A stretch of 64,000 bases of DNA, taken from Azorinus chamasolen. Taxonomy: Eukaryota; Mollusca; Bivalvia; Cardiida; Solecurtidae. The position numbers were made by a program, and so were the translations under genes. Below the pieces are notes generated by a model. That model ran no database searches. It was not told the DNA's origin and was given only the letters and a program-made list of their open reading frames with translations. Below are positions 1 through 9,168 of this stretch, piece by piece. Every line of letters begins with the position of its first letter. The stretch's first letter is position 1. The stretch lies in contig OY755241.1 of assembly GCA_963576725.1 (NCBI GenBank), forward strand, positions 25,456,449-25,520,448, written 5' to 3'.

Positions 1-112
1 TTTATCACAATGGTTTCAAAAAGAGACTTTTACAGAGGCGTAGAAAGGTGTATTTATGGAGGAAAGAATTAAGGAAAGGGTTAATGCAGCCAGAAGAAAT
101 GTGGACCACGTT

Positions 113-335
113 TTTAACACTTTCCTTGTTCTATGTTTATTCCAAATTTCAGTTACAGTTAAAATTACAGTTATAATGAAATATGGACAGTGGAATATTG
201 TAGCCATTTTAGAAAGTAAAGAAACAGATTTTTCAAATTCCATTAACAAACAAAGCAGACCCTGATCCCGTCTGATCTGGGTCGACTCTGTTTGCAAATA
301 CGTGAAAACACCTTTATATGAAGGAAAGAGTTCAT
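113..335 (+). mobile_element. MITE group A, degraded copy
   Basis: The copy starts near 'taacactttccttgttctatg' and ends 'gaaggaaagagttc', so the outer TTAA/CCC ends are mutated. The central palindrome has collapsed: the left arm 'gcagaccctgatc' runs straight into 'ccgtctgatctgggtc' and the tip is lost. Group A full copies are about 240-265 bp. Confidence 0.75.
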
Positions 336-597
336 TACCATCAGCATTAGACTTACTTTGAATGTTTGCTATAGACAGATTTTACTACACCCATGTTTAC
401 TAAGTAAGTGACCAGGTTAGAGGAGATCTATAGTGTAACAGCAAAGCTGTTAGATATATAAGCACTATAAACTCTCCTTGCAAGGGAGCTTACATTTTGG
501 CAATGTGGTTTAATTATATGTTTGGAAATGTTGCAAAGTTAAGCAACAGTCTGTGCTGCTTCTGGCTGGCCACCAGGGATTGCTGATGGAACACGTT

Positions 598-1105
598 ACA
601 ATAGCATTATTTTGCAACATTACCCAATTTACTCTAAGAATATAGGCATACAACCTTAGGCAAATACATGTGCTGTGCAGACCATGATCAACCTGCTCCT
701 GTAGGAACTGTTTTATTAGGGTCTACAGCAGAACCTGCCTTCACCCATTCCCTCATAGGCTATTTTAAGATCCAACCTCTTTGAACAATTCTACCGCAAA
801 GGAGAATTAACTAGAGGAAAGGAATTTTTTAGAAATTTGTAGTTTTGAAACCATTGTGATAAATAGAGCAAATATAGGAGCAAATGCTCTATTTATCACA
901 ATGGTTTCACAAGGTGACTTTTGCAGACACGTCCATATGAGTCAATATGAGGGAAGGGGTATGGATGATTGCCCCATAGGAATGGGTTAAAGGAGATCTA
1001 TAGCATTATTTTGCAACATTACCCAATTTACTCTATGAATGCATGTGTTGTGCAGACCATAATGTAGAATCTGTTTCATTAGAGCATACAGTAGAACATG
1101 CTTTA
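598..1105. repeat. Short duplicated segment flanking a MITE
   Basis: The stretch 598-745 recurs at about 998-1105. Both contain 'gcattattttgcaacatt', a 'tgtgcagaccat' block and an ending like 'tacagcagaacctgc'. A group B MITE lies between the two. Nothing coding is seen in 336-740. Confidence 0.6.
740..960 (+). mobile_element. MITE group B, degraded ends
   Basis: It begins 'cacccattccctcataggc', contains 'gaaaccattgtgataaatag' and its reverse complement, and ends 'gagggaaggggt'. The tip is altered ('gagcaaatataggagc'). The TTAA ends are mutated, suggesting an older insertion. Confidence 0.75.
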
Positions 1106-1341
1106 ACCCTTTCCCTCATATAAACGTGTTTTCATGCATTTGCAAACAGAGTAGACCCAGATCAGACGGCTCCTAGAGGAGCCGTCTGATCTGGGTCTGC
1201 TCTGTTTGCTAATAGAATTTGATAGATCTGTTTATTTACTTTCTAGAATGTCTACAATGTTCTACCTTCCATATGTCTTTATAACTATTTTGTTAATGAA
1301 TATTCAGTAGGTATTGAAATTTGGCCTAAATAAAGGGTTAA
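1103..1341 (-). mobile_element. MITE group A, complete, TTAA ends
   Basis: TTAA at 1103 and at 1338 flank CCCTTTCCC...AAAGGG. The palindrome is 'gtagacccagatcagacgg' with tip 'ctcctagaggag' and the matching right arm. The right-hand TTAA is shared with the next element. Confidence 0.88.
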
Positions 1342-1536
1342 CCCATTCCCTCAGAAGTTATTTTTAGACCTAACCTCTTAGAATAAATCTACCCAAAAGG
1401 AGCAATTACTAGAGAAAAGGAAAATGTTAGAATTGTGTAGTATTGAAACCATTGTGATAAATAGAGCATTTGCAATGGTTATAAGAAGTGACTATTTCAG
1501 AGGCGTAGAAAGGCGTATTTATGGAGGAAAGAGTTA
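1338..1536 (+). mobile_element. MITE group B with deleted right hairpin arm
   Basis: TTAACCCATTCCC at the left, ending GAGTTAA at 1536. Only the left arm 'gaaaccattgtgataaatag' remains; it jumps from 'agcatttgc' to 'aatggttataag', so one arm and the tip were deleted. It abuts the preceding element with one shared TTAA. Confidence 0.82.
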
Positions 1537-1639
1537 AGCAGCCATGGAAAATAGATCTAACTAGAGATTTTTTTATTTTTTTTAAGAAAAACATATGTCT
1601 CCTATCTGCTCCTGTCTCAAAAATGATTGGATTCATTTT

Positions 1640-2280
1640 TATGAAGTTTGTTGGAGACAGAATGAGCAGAAAATTAAGCTAAAGAAAGCTCAGTTTTCAA
1701 CAATTCAAGGGCCGTAACTCTACCATACCTGTCCCAAAATTGCTAGTTATTCAACTTGGCCAAGATTTTATAACCATAAACATTTTCATAATGTTTGATG
1801 ATGATTGGAAGAGAACTTTATGACTTAGAGAGTGGACAAAGCTAAAATGCAATTTTGTATTATTCAAGGGCCATAACTCTAAAGTGGTTATTTTCAATTT
1901 TGCTGGTTATTGAATTTGGTCTAGATATTACATGACATTGTATAGCCATAATGATTTTTATAAGGGTTGGTGAAGATTGGATGAGACATTTTTTACTTAG
2001 AGAGCGGACAAGGCTAAAAAGGTCAAATTTGGATAAATCAAGGGCCATAACTCTGAAGTTCCTGAAACAATCTTGCTGGATACTGAACTTGGTCTAGATA
2101 TTATAACCATAAACCTTTTTTAGAAGGTTTGGTGAAGATTGGATGAGAACGTTTAGAATAAGAGAGCGGACAAGATTTTGTGACAGGCAGATGGACAGAC
2201 AGAGAGACAGGCAGACGGTCAGACAGACGGAAGGAGTAAATCAATATGTCTCCCACACCACTATGTGGTGGGAGACATAA
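1640..2280. repeat. Interspersed repeat with about four 165-bp internal units
   Basis: The phrase 'caagggcc(g/a)taactct' recurs about every 165-180 bp (about 1706, 1865, 2039), each followed by 'tt(g/t)gctgg/agttat' and 'tggatgaga'. It ends in a 'gacagacag' run and a perfect small hairpin 'gtctcccacacc'/'ggtgggagac' at 2248-2276. No coding potential seen. The following 2281-2460 holds nothing I can identify. Confidence 0.7.
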
Positions 2281-2459
2281 TGATGGATCTGTATGGCAAT
2301 GGAAGCTTAATGCAGATCAAAAGCAATACAAATAGCTTTTTAAGACTCCTATGTTCAATAAATCAATGACCGCTTAGAACAGGTTCTACTGTACATCATT
2401 TGTAATTACTTTATCTGTCTTTAGAATTCTAGAGTTATCAAAAATGGTGTCAAATTGAA

Positions 2460-2685
2460 GTATTCAGCTTTAAATACAGTAAACCTGTCTTGTGCAACCA
2501 TCAAAAGTGGTCTAATTCATTATGGGTCCATAATGCAGGTTGTAGCTTAATACATGTCAAAAGTAATGCAGAAAGCTCCTATAGGAGCTTAAATTCTGCA
2601 TTACTTTCACACTGTATAAAACAGCCACCTGCTTTTTAAGATTTCTGTGTCCAGTTAATATACAGTCTACTGTATTGGTAGACTG
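2460..2685 (+). mobile_element. MITE group C (TA / CAGT type), degraded
   Basis: The hairpin arm 'gtcaaaagtaatgcagaaag' with tip 'ctcctataggag' and a partly matching right arm 'ttctgcattactttc' are visible. The right end resembles 'cagtctactgta'. The arms are mismatched in places. Confidence 0.7.
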
Positions 2686-2967
2686 TGGTGTCTGAGTATT
2701 TAGGATAAATAGAGTATTGCATATGATGTGTCAGTTCAACCAACCTATTCCCTTAGGCAAACATGGTGACATCAAAAGATTAAACACAACTTTGACACAA
2801 ACAAATTGCCTTCAATTACCAGTACTGTCCATTACCTCTGTACACACCCAGCAGTCTTGTCTACAACCATTGTTATCAGCCTCAATTCTAAAAGTAGTTT
2901 TATACAGAAAAAAACCCTAAACCAGATATTAGTTTTACTTCACTTTTAGCATAAATATCGGTCTTGA

Positions 2968-3237
2968 GAGTGAGTGAGTGAGTTGGGTTTAACGTCTGAC
3001 CAACAGTATTTCAGTTATTTGCAGACGGCACCCGCATGAGACAAGTTATAATGCTGCCTCACTGGAATGCCCCTGCCACCCAGTCATTATCCTGACACCG
3101 GGCTGACCAGTCCTAGAACTACCCTTTTCATGTCGAGCATAGACAAGGGAGCTACTAGTACCAACTTTTAACGACTTTTGGTCTGTTGCGGCTGGGGATC
3201 GAACCCATGACCTTCCGTAACGCCGTACAGGAGCCAT
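2968..3237 (-). mobile_element. tRNA-derived SINE, reverse orientation
   Basis: Read on the minus strand this has a B-box-like 'gggttcgatccc', then 'gttaaaagttggtactagta', 'gctccctt', 'aggactggtcag' and the tail 'gttaaacccaactcactcac'. It matches the plus-strand copy at 24228-24540, so the two define one SINE family. The tail carries a (gagt)n run. Confidence 0.85.
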
Positions 3238-3239
3238 CT

Positions 3240-3310
3240 TAGTGCAGGGTGAATGCAGGGTGCAGGAGCTTTCTGCATGACTTTCACTCTGCATTAAGCA
3301 GCAACATACC
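3240..3310. mobile_element. Fragment of MITE group C
   Basis: Part of the hairpin: 'gtgcaggagctttctgcatgac' style arm followed by 'ctctgcattaagcagc'. It abuts the SINE, so the SINE probably inserted into or next to a C element. Confidence 0.55.
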
Positions 3311-3574
3311 TGAAAGTGTTCATCTTTTCTTTCTAGTTCAGAGGGGTTTTACTGTATTTTCCATCTCTTGAAGTAACAATCTGAGAGTCAAATAGTTTGG
3401 AATTTGATGAGTGGCTACGTTTCTTGGCATCTTATCAATGTCCAAACTGTTTAGGGATGCAGACAAAGACTGTAATGATTTCTTTTTCTTTTACATCATG
3501 CAAATAGTAACTGTTAACCCATTTATCTGTTCTGTATTACTGGTAGTCCAACTTTCACCTACTATATATTCATG

Positions 3575-3640
3575 GAGAAGGGGTGGAGCGGTGGTCCAGT
3601 GGTAACGCGCTTGACAACCTACCCAGAAGTCAGGGGTCCA
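3575..3640 (+). mobile_element. tRNA-like SINE head fragment
   Basis: 'ggtggagcggtggtccagtg' followed by 'gtaacgcgc' and 'caggggtcc' looks like the D-arm/A-box part of a tRNA-derived SINE. The rest is lost. No functional tRNA fold is complete. Confidence 0.45.
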
Positions 3641-3671
3641 AATAATTATTGTGGAACCTTAAATAATTAGA

Positions 3672-3893
3672 ACCTTTTCTAAGCGGCCTATCATTTATTG
3701 AACATGGGAGTCTTAAAAAAGCAGGTGGTCACTTAATGCAGGGCAAAAGTAATGCAGAAAGTTCCAACAGGAACTTTCTGCATTACTTTTGACCTGCATT
3801 AAGCTAACACCTGCCTTAAGCTACCACCTGCCTTACAGACCCATGATTAGACCTCTTTTTGATGGCCATTTCAGATAGGTTCTACGGTAGACA
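3672..3893 (+). mobile_element. MITE group C with variant tip
   Basis: Arms 'gggcaaaagtaatgcagaaa' and 'ttctgcattacttttgacc' surround the tip 'gttccaacaggaac', a changed version of GCTCCTANAGGAGC in which both sides changed together so pairing is kept. The right side 'gataggttctacggtagac' is a degraded terminal repeat. Confidence 0.75.
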
Positions 3894-4286
3894 ACAATTT
3901 CTGCTGACGAGGCTTTGTCCAAGCAAGACAAAGATTTATGACAAGAATCTGAAGCATGTGTAGACAGTTGCTAAGACACTCCCACTAGTAACGAGGCCAA
4001 CAAAAAATAACAAACAGGTTATATCAGTCTGTAACCATCTATTTCAAGGAAATAAATCAACATAGAGCAAGAGTAACAATACAATAGTTTTTATAAAGAG
4101 CCCTTTTTACCATAGGATTTGGACAACAACTCTATCCTTTCCATTGGTTCATAAAGCTGAATAATTCTGTGTGGGGCAATTTTCAATTCTTTAACCCTTT
4201 CACCGCCAATTTAGCAAAAATGCACCACGACAAATAGTGCAATCCCAAATCTGATGCCACCTTTTCAAGTTAACAGAAGTTGGATC

Positions 4287-4515
4287 TTAACCCATTCCCG
4301 CATATTGACGCCTTTTGACGCCTCTGTAAATGTAATTTTATGAAACCATTGTGATAAATAGAGCATTTGCTCCACAGGAGCAAATGCTCTATTTATCACA
4401 ATGGTTTCAAAACTACACAATTCGGAAAATTTCCTTTTCTCTAGTTAATGCTCCTTTTTGGTAGATTTAATCAAAGAGGTTAGGTCTAAAAATAGCCTAA
4501 GTGGGAATGGGTTAA
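4287..4515 (-). mobile_element. MITE group B, complete, TTAA ends
   Basis: TTAACCCATTCCC at 4287 and GGGAATGGGTTAA ending 4515. The central palindrome is intact: 'gaaaccattgtgataaatag', 'agcatttgctcc', tip, then the exact complement. One of the best preserved copies. Confidence 0.9.
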
Positions 4516-4574
4516 AACAGCCTTTGGAGAATGGGTTAACCCTTTCCCTGTTGATTACAGTAGAACCTGCATTA

Positions 4575-5524
4575 ACAATAATAATAATAATGACTTTATT
4601 TAACGAGGCTACATATTTAGGTAAGCCCAATCTTCCATGTGGGCCTCAATACATTATATATTTTATTTTATATATATATACATAGATCTAGAAGAACAAA
4701 AGTTTAGAAAGTATACATTATACACAGAATAGCATTCAAAAATTAGTTAACCCTTTCCTTCATATAAATGCACTTTCACACATTTGCAAATAGACTAGAC
4801 CCAGATCGGACAGCTCCTATAGGAGCCATCTGATGCTGGTCTGCTCTGTTTGCTAATGGAATTTGAATTTCTTTACTTTCTTAAATGCATACAATGTTCC
4901 ACCTTCCATATTTCATTATAACTGTTTTTTCCATAAATATTCAGTGGATATTGAAATTTGGAATAAACATAGAACAGGGAAAGAGTTAACACAAATAATG
5001 AGGGATTTGTTTTTTTTACATATATATACACCATAAACATTTAGGCATTACCAGAACTTCCACTGAAGATATGATTTTTTAAAGGTACTCAAAGTATCAG
5101 AGTTTCTTATCAGAATTGGAAGGGTATTCCAAAGTTTTGGTCCAGAGTATGATAGAGACTTGCGAAAAAACTCTATCTTAGGTTTGGGCACTTTCAGTTC
5201 TCCGTTTGTTGCTGATCTAAGATTTCTGCCATTGGATGAAAGGTGGAATTTTGTAAGCATATAATCTGGGAAATTTTCACAATGAAGAGATTTGTAAACA
5301 AAGAGTGCCTTCTTGTAGTTACATGTAACTCTTTCTGGAAAAGTCATCCAATGTAGTTCCTGAAATAGTGTCTCAGATGGTGCATCAAAATCCTTATCCA
5401 AAATAATGCGAGCAGCTCTTTTCTGGAATTTCATTTCCCTATTTTGAAGCTCTTGGGAACAATTACCCCAAATTGTACAACAATAGTCTAAGTGGGGGAG
5501 AATATAAGCATTAAAAAACAGTTT
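4575..5524 (-). pseudogene. 5'-truncated non-LTR retrotransposon (LINE), RT C-terminal end
   Basis: On the minus strand an open frame from 5524 to 5048 reads as the C-terminal part of a LINE reverse transcriptase: 'HLDYCCTIWGNCS', 'QKRAARIILD', 'ELHWMTFPER', 'NLRSATNGELKVP' and 'SGPKLWNTLPILIR', ending 'FKKSYLQWKFW' and a stop. This order (thumb region, then a GPxLWNxLP motif) is characteristic of CR1/Jockey-like LINE ends. The catalytic palm is missing, so this is a dead 5'-truncated insertion. The 3' end carries an (ATT)n tail, seen as 'aataataataataatgac' at 4575. A group A MITE is nested in the 3' untranslated part at 4747-4989. Exact clade is not determinable by eye. Confidence 0.85.
4747..4989 (-). 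mobile_element. MITE group A nested in the LINE
   Basis: TTAACCCTTTCC at 4747 and GGGAAAGAGTTAA ending 4989; tip 'gctcctataggagc'. Because it interrupts the LINE 3' region it is younger than the LINE insertion. Confidence 0.87.
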
Positions 5525-5537
5525 TATTGTATGTATA

Positions 5538-5742
5538 CAGTAAAACCTCTCTTATCCGGCAGTTAAATTTAGTATGAATATCGGTCTTGGAGACAGGTGG
5601 CAGCTTAATGCAGGGTGAAAGTCATGCAGAAAGCTCCTAGAGGAGCTTTCTGCATGACTTTCACCATGCATTAAGCAGCCACCTGCCTAAAAGTATCTAA
5701 ATTATTATCTACTAGAATTCCGGTTAAGAGAGGTTATACTGT
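5538..5742 (+). mobile_element. MITE group C, pogo-like ends, complete
   Basis: TA|CAGTAAAACCTCTCTTATC at the left matches 'ggttaagagaggttatactg'|TA at the right. Between lies a near-perfect hairpin with arms 'gcagggtgaaagtcatgcag' and tip 'agctcctagaggagct'. TA duplication plus a CAGT start fits the Tc1/mariner/pogo group. Confidence 0.85.
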
Positions 5743-5765
5743 ATTAAGAAACGGTTTTATCCTTA

Positions 5766-6002
5766 TTAACACATTCCCTCTTAGGCTACTTTTAGACCTA
5801 GTCTCTTTGAATAAATCTACCGAAAAGGAGCATTTACTACTAGTCTAGAGAAAAGAAAAAGGTTAGAATTGTGTACTTTTCAAACCATTGTGATAGATAG
5901 AGAATTTGCTCCTATGGAGTAAATGCTCATTTTATCACAATAGTTTCAGAAAGTGACTTTTACAGAGGCATCAAAAGGGGTCAATATGAGGGAATGGTTT
6001 AA
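5766..6002 (+). mobile_element. MITE group B, TTAA ends
   Basis: TTAACACATTCCC...GGGAATGGTTTAA. The hairpin is slightly decayed ('tgctcctatggagtaaatgc'). It is the first of three elements joined end to end, sharing TTAA. Confidence 0.85.
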
Positions 6003-6241
6003 ATCTTTCCTTCATAAATACGCCTTTCTATGCCTTTGCAAACAGAGTTGACCTAGATCAGAGGACTCCTGTAGGAGCTGTCTAATCAGAGTCTGTTTAG
6101 TGTGCTTATAATGTAATATAGATGATTCTACAGTTTCAGCCATGGCCAGAACTTTTGTGCATGTGCTATTATAACAATTAATCTAATAATATTCATAAGG
6201 TCATTATTTCTTACATGAATATTTATGAAGTACAAAGTTAA
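5999..6241 (+). mobile_element. MITE group A' (variant with ATGAATATTCATG end)
   Basis: It starts at the TTAA shared with the preceding element and ends 'acatgaatatttatgaag'...TTAA. The tip is 'actcctgtaggagct'. A' elements share the A hairpin arms but have a different second half ('ctaattctacagtttctgcc', 'gtcattatttcttacatgaa'). Confidence 0.8.
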
Positions 6242-6422
6242 AACCCTTCGCTTGCTATTCACGTCAATATACGTACCTGTAAATAGTGAATACCCAGATG
6301 AGACAGCTCCTGCAGGAGCTGTCTCATCAGGGTCTGCACTATTTACAAGTTGATTGTGCAACCAGTGCACTCCACAGCAGTGGGAGATATGTATTTTAAA
6401 ATTCAGCAAGCGAAGGGTTAAT
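6238..6422 (+). mobile_element. MITE group D (CCCTTCGCTTGCT ends)
   Basis: TTAA, then 'aacccttcgcttgct', a palindrome 'acccagatgagacagctcc'/'tgcaggagctgtctcatc', and 'agcaagcgaagggttaa'. The arms are homologous to group A arms but the termini differ. A second copy lies at 7498-7747, so D elements flank the first heat-shock gene on both sides. Confidence 0.85.
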
Positions 6423-6641
6423 TATTCTAAATAAAACTTACATTGATCGCTAAAAAGCTATAGAAAAGCTATAAAAATGGTGTGAACCAAAGATAACCTT
6501 ACACAGTCTTCAAATAGTAGAAACAGTTTTACTACACGTATTTCCTTATTAAAACTTTCAAGACGAAATTTGCAAACCAATAGTCATTTGAAGCTAGACT
6601 GAAAATCAAACAGTACAGTTTTAGTTGTGTGTGAATGGGAT

Positions 6642-7235
6642 CTACTTCTTCCAAGGCTCCTCAGATGCTGGAATCGGTGCCTCAATCGTTAAAATACCAT
6701 CCGTACTCAGCTTTGATGTCAACAATTCCGGGTTCACATCTTTTGGAATGATATAGCTGCGATTGTACTCGCCATACACAGCCTTGTTTGGATCTTTCTC
6801 ATCATGCTTGGCTGTAACCGTAAGAGTATTCCCAGACGTTTTCACTTGAATCTCCTCTGGTTTAAACTGTCGCAGGTCAAACTGGAGGTGAAACTTTCTT
6901 GAACCATCATTCAAAGTTTGTATGGGGTTTTCCATATCGAAATTCTCCTTCAGCCTCCAATCATCGTCGTTTGTTATCGGCTCAGACATATGCATTCTCT
7001 GAAACTTCTTTTCCATTTCATCGTTCAAACGCCTCATTTCTTCTTCAAAATCATTTCTTTCCCTAGAAGGGTTGGTCACCAAGCTTGTAGAATGCTCTGG
7101 AGGAGATGGAGGAAAAACATATTCTCTGAGTCTGGTAAATGGAGATACCTCCCATCTGCTTGATGGCTTCCAGAACTCATGATCATACTGAGTTGGTATA
7201 ATACTAGATGAATGCTTCCAGTTGGATGAAAGCAT
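6642..7235 (-). CDS. Small heat-shock protein (HSP20/alpha-crystallin), truncated C-terminus
   Basis: A single-exon gene of 197 residues. The N-terminal region (1-100) is variable and has a charged, helix-prone stretch 'RNDFEEEMRRLNDEM'. The alpha-crystallin domain runs about 105-188: 'SRKFHLQFDLRQFKPEEIQV', the 'YNRSYIIP' strand with the conserved Arg (Arg159, matching Arg120 of alphaB-crystallin) and 'DGILTIEAP'. Such proteins are ATP-independent holdases that bind unfolding clients as oligomers. The frame stops at TAG (6642-6644) after 'PWKK'. Directly beyond it, in frame, lie six more codons (I-P-F-T-H-N) and a second stop, aligning with the paralogue's 'LIPIKHN' end. The paralogue has TTG where this copy has TAG, so the IxI motif used in oligomer contacts was lost by a point mutation. 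The Met at 7235 aligns with the paralogue's start. Confidence 0.93.
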   Translation of the reverse strand: MLSSNWKHSSSIIPTQYDHEFWKPSSRWEVSPFTRLREYVFPPSPPEHSTSLVTNPSRERNDFEEEMRRLNDEMEKKFQRMHMSEPITNDDDWRLKENFDMENPIQTLNDGSRKFHLQFDLRQFKPEEIQVKTSGNTLTVTAKHDEKDPNKAVYGEYNRSYIIPKDVNPELLTSKLSTDGILTIEAPIPASEEPWKK

Positions 7236-7480
7236 GATCCTGTTTTAAGACGCTACAGTAAAATTAACAACTTTCTGTTTAAACTTCTCAGACACCAATG
7301 TCCTGTACCTCTAACAATATTTATTGTCCAGTTTTAAAATTGTAAAAAGTGTGACAGAAATTAGTTTACGACTCCTCAGTAGGTTAGTAACAAATGTGGC
7401 TGCCTGTTGTGTTATACTGTTGCTGCAGTGACAAATACAGCTCTTTGCACCCTAATTATTGTCAGTTAATCTGTTCCCCG
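7236..7480 (-). promoter_or_regulatory. Upstream region of small heat-shock gene 1
   Basis: This region is conserved with the paralogue upstream region. On the minus strand 'caataaatattg' (about 7313-7325), some 80-90 bases before the start codon, is a TATA-like candidate found in both copies. I see no textbook array of GAA/TTC heat-shock elements, so heat induction is not demonstrated. Confidence 0.4.
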
Positions 7481-7497
7481 TGTTTCTTTCATTTCTC

Positions 7498-7747
7498 TTA
7501 ACCCTTCGCTTGCTGAATTTTATAATACATTTCTCCTTCTTTACCCATGCCCTGTTGTATAATTACATATATCTTCACTGTGTACAAGTATTTCGCTGTG
7601 CAATCACTGCTGTGGAGTGCACTGGTTGCACAATCATCTTGTAAATGGTGCAGACCCAGATGAGACAGCTCCTGCAGGAGCTGTCTCATCTGGGTCTTCA
7701 CTATTTACAGGTAGGTATATTGACGTGAATAGCAAGCGAAGGGTTAA
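7498..7747 (-). mobile_element. MITE group D, complete, TTAA ends
   Basis: TTAACCCTTCGCTTGCT at the left and AGCAAGCGAAGGGTTAA at the right. The central hairpin has tip 'agctcctgcaggagct'. It is reverse relative to the copy at 6238 and longer (250 against 185 bp). Confidence 0.88.
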
Positions 7748-7808
7748 AATATAGCAATAAAGTTAAAAGTGCAGCCAGAGTGCCAAACAGTTTGGATTCT
7801 TTGTTGGA

Positions 7809-8058
7809 TTAACCCTTTCCCTGTTCTATGTTTATTACAAACTTCAATACCTACTGAATATCCATGGACAAAATAGTTACAATGAAATATGCAAGGTGGA
7901 ACATTGTAGCCATTTTAGAAACTATAGAAACAGATCTATCAAATTCTATTAGCAAACAGAGCAGACCCTGATCAGACAGCTCCTATAGGAGCCGTCTGAT
8001 CTGGGTCTACTCTGTTTGCAGATGCATGAAAATGCATTTATATGAGGGAAAGGTTTAA
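7809..8058 (+). mobile_element. MITE group A, complete, TTAA ends
   Basis: TTAACCCTTTCCCTGTTC at the left, ending GGGAAAGGTTTAA. The hairpin tip is 'gctcctataggagc' with full arms. It shares its right TTAA with the next fragment. Confidence 0.9.
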
Positions 8059-8193
8059 CCCTTTAGATCTGTTTCTTTGCTTTCTAAAATGCCTACAATG
8101 TTCAACCTTCCATATTTCTTTATAGTTATTTTGTTAATTAATATTCATTAGATACTGAAATATGGAATAAACATAGAACTGGGAAAGGGTTAA
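8055..8193 (-). mobile_element. MITE group A, deleted copy without hairpin
   Basis: TTAACCCTTT then directly 'agatctgtttctttgc' (the half beyond the hairpin), ending GGGAAAGGGTTAA. The hairpin and one flank are gone but both TTAA termini remain. Confidence 0.8.
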
Positions 8194-8387
8194 AGAAAAA
8201 TTGTCATCTGCTATAATTCTCAAAACTCTTCTTCCATTTCTCCTCAAAATTGTAGTAACAGCATAAAGCAAATTGGGTCCTGGTGAGACGCCGAGTTATT
8301 CAGTTTCTGATGAGGATCCAAACTGATTGCATAATTATGTAATCAAAAATTGGCCCTTAGCTTGCAAACAGTTAACTTCAAAGCTTG

Positions 8388-8595
8388 TTAACTCTTTCCC
8401 TTTCTTGTACTCATGTAATCATGAATATTTATTAGCTGAGTTTTTATTATGGCTGATGAACACATGGCATTTTGGCAGAAGCAGAAACTGTAGAATACTA
8501 TACCATAAACAAACAGAGCCTGTAGGAGCCACCTGATCTGGGGCTTCTCTGTTTGCAAATGCACGAAAAGGCATTTATACAAGGGAAAGAGTTAA
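8388..8595 (+). mobile_element. MITE group A', left hairpin arm deleted
   Basis: TTAACTCTTTCCC...GGGAAAGAGTTAA. The right arm 'ggagccacctgatctgggg' is present but the left arm is missing, so the palindrome is lost. Confidence 0.75.
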
Positions 8596-8638
8596 GTATA
8601 TGTTCTAGCTATTTGTAAAGATCATTTTCTACTTCTGC

Positions 8639-8846
8639 AGTAAAACTGCATTCTCTATAATGGCCACTAAATTGTGTTAATTAGTTCGTATTTAGGGCAG
8701 GTGGCTGCTTAAAGCAAGGTGAACGTAAAACAGAACGCTCCTATAGGAGCATTCTGTTTTACTTTGACCTTGCTTCAACAGCCAACTGCCTTTAACACAA
8801 AATGCTTGATCTAATTTAGTGGCCGTTACAGAGAGGTTTTGCTGTA
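8639..8846 (+). mobile_element. MITE group C with divergent arms
   Basis: Termini 'cagtaaaactgcattctc' and 'cagagaggttttgctg', TA-flanked. The arms read 'gtaaaacagaacgctcc' / 'ggagcattctgttttac', different from the usual 'gtaatgcagaaagctcc', yet the tip is still GCTCCTATAGGAGC and both arms changed together. Confidence 0.82.
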
Positions 8847-8949
8847 TTATCATACATAATTGTTCTCACATTTCTTTTCAAAAATACAACCAGAGTGTCA
8901 CACAGTTCAGAAGCCGAGTCACTGGGCATTTCATCTGGTTGCAAACTGT

Positions 8950-9168
8950 TTAACCCTTTCCTCCATAAATATGCCTATCAACGCCTCTGTAATAGTCACT
9001 TCTTGAAACCATTGTGATAAATAGACTGTTTGCTACATAAGGAGCAAATGCTCTATTTATCACAATGGTTTCTATACTAACATTTTCCTTTTCTCTTGTA
9101 AATGCTCCTCTTCGGTAGATTCATTCAATGAGGTTGGGTCTAAAATAGCCTATGGAGGAAAAGGTTAA
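8950..9168 (-). mobile_element. MITE group B, TTAA ends
   Basis: TTAACCCTTTCCTCCATAA at 8950 and GGAAAAGGTTAA ending 9168. The tip is modified to 'gctacataaggagc'. It shares TTAA with the next group A element. Confidence 0.87.

Larger units (their letters stand above)
6423..7480 (-). repeat. Duplicated segment, copy 1 (small heat-shock gene and flanks)
   Basis: From about 6467 to 7480 the sequence matches 13027-14019: 3' flank ('ggtgtgaacca', 'cttcaaatagtagaaacag'), coding region, and upstream to 'gctctttgcaccctaatta'. In copy 1 the upstream edge reads 'gtcagttaatctg'; in copy 2 a MITE sits at that TTAA. Confidence 0.85.

Noticed and set aside
5048..5434. Host gene encoding a 128-residue protein
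   Set aside because: Motif order and the GPKLWNTLP signature identify it as the end of a LINE reverse transcriptase; it is a truncated retrotransposon.
6918..7163. Plus-strand open frame over the heat-shock gene (and 13452-13634 in the paralogue)
   Set aside because: Antisense shadow of the alpha-crystallin gene, without homology or a start context.
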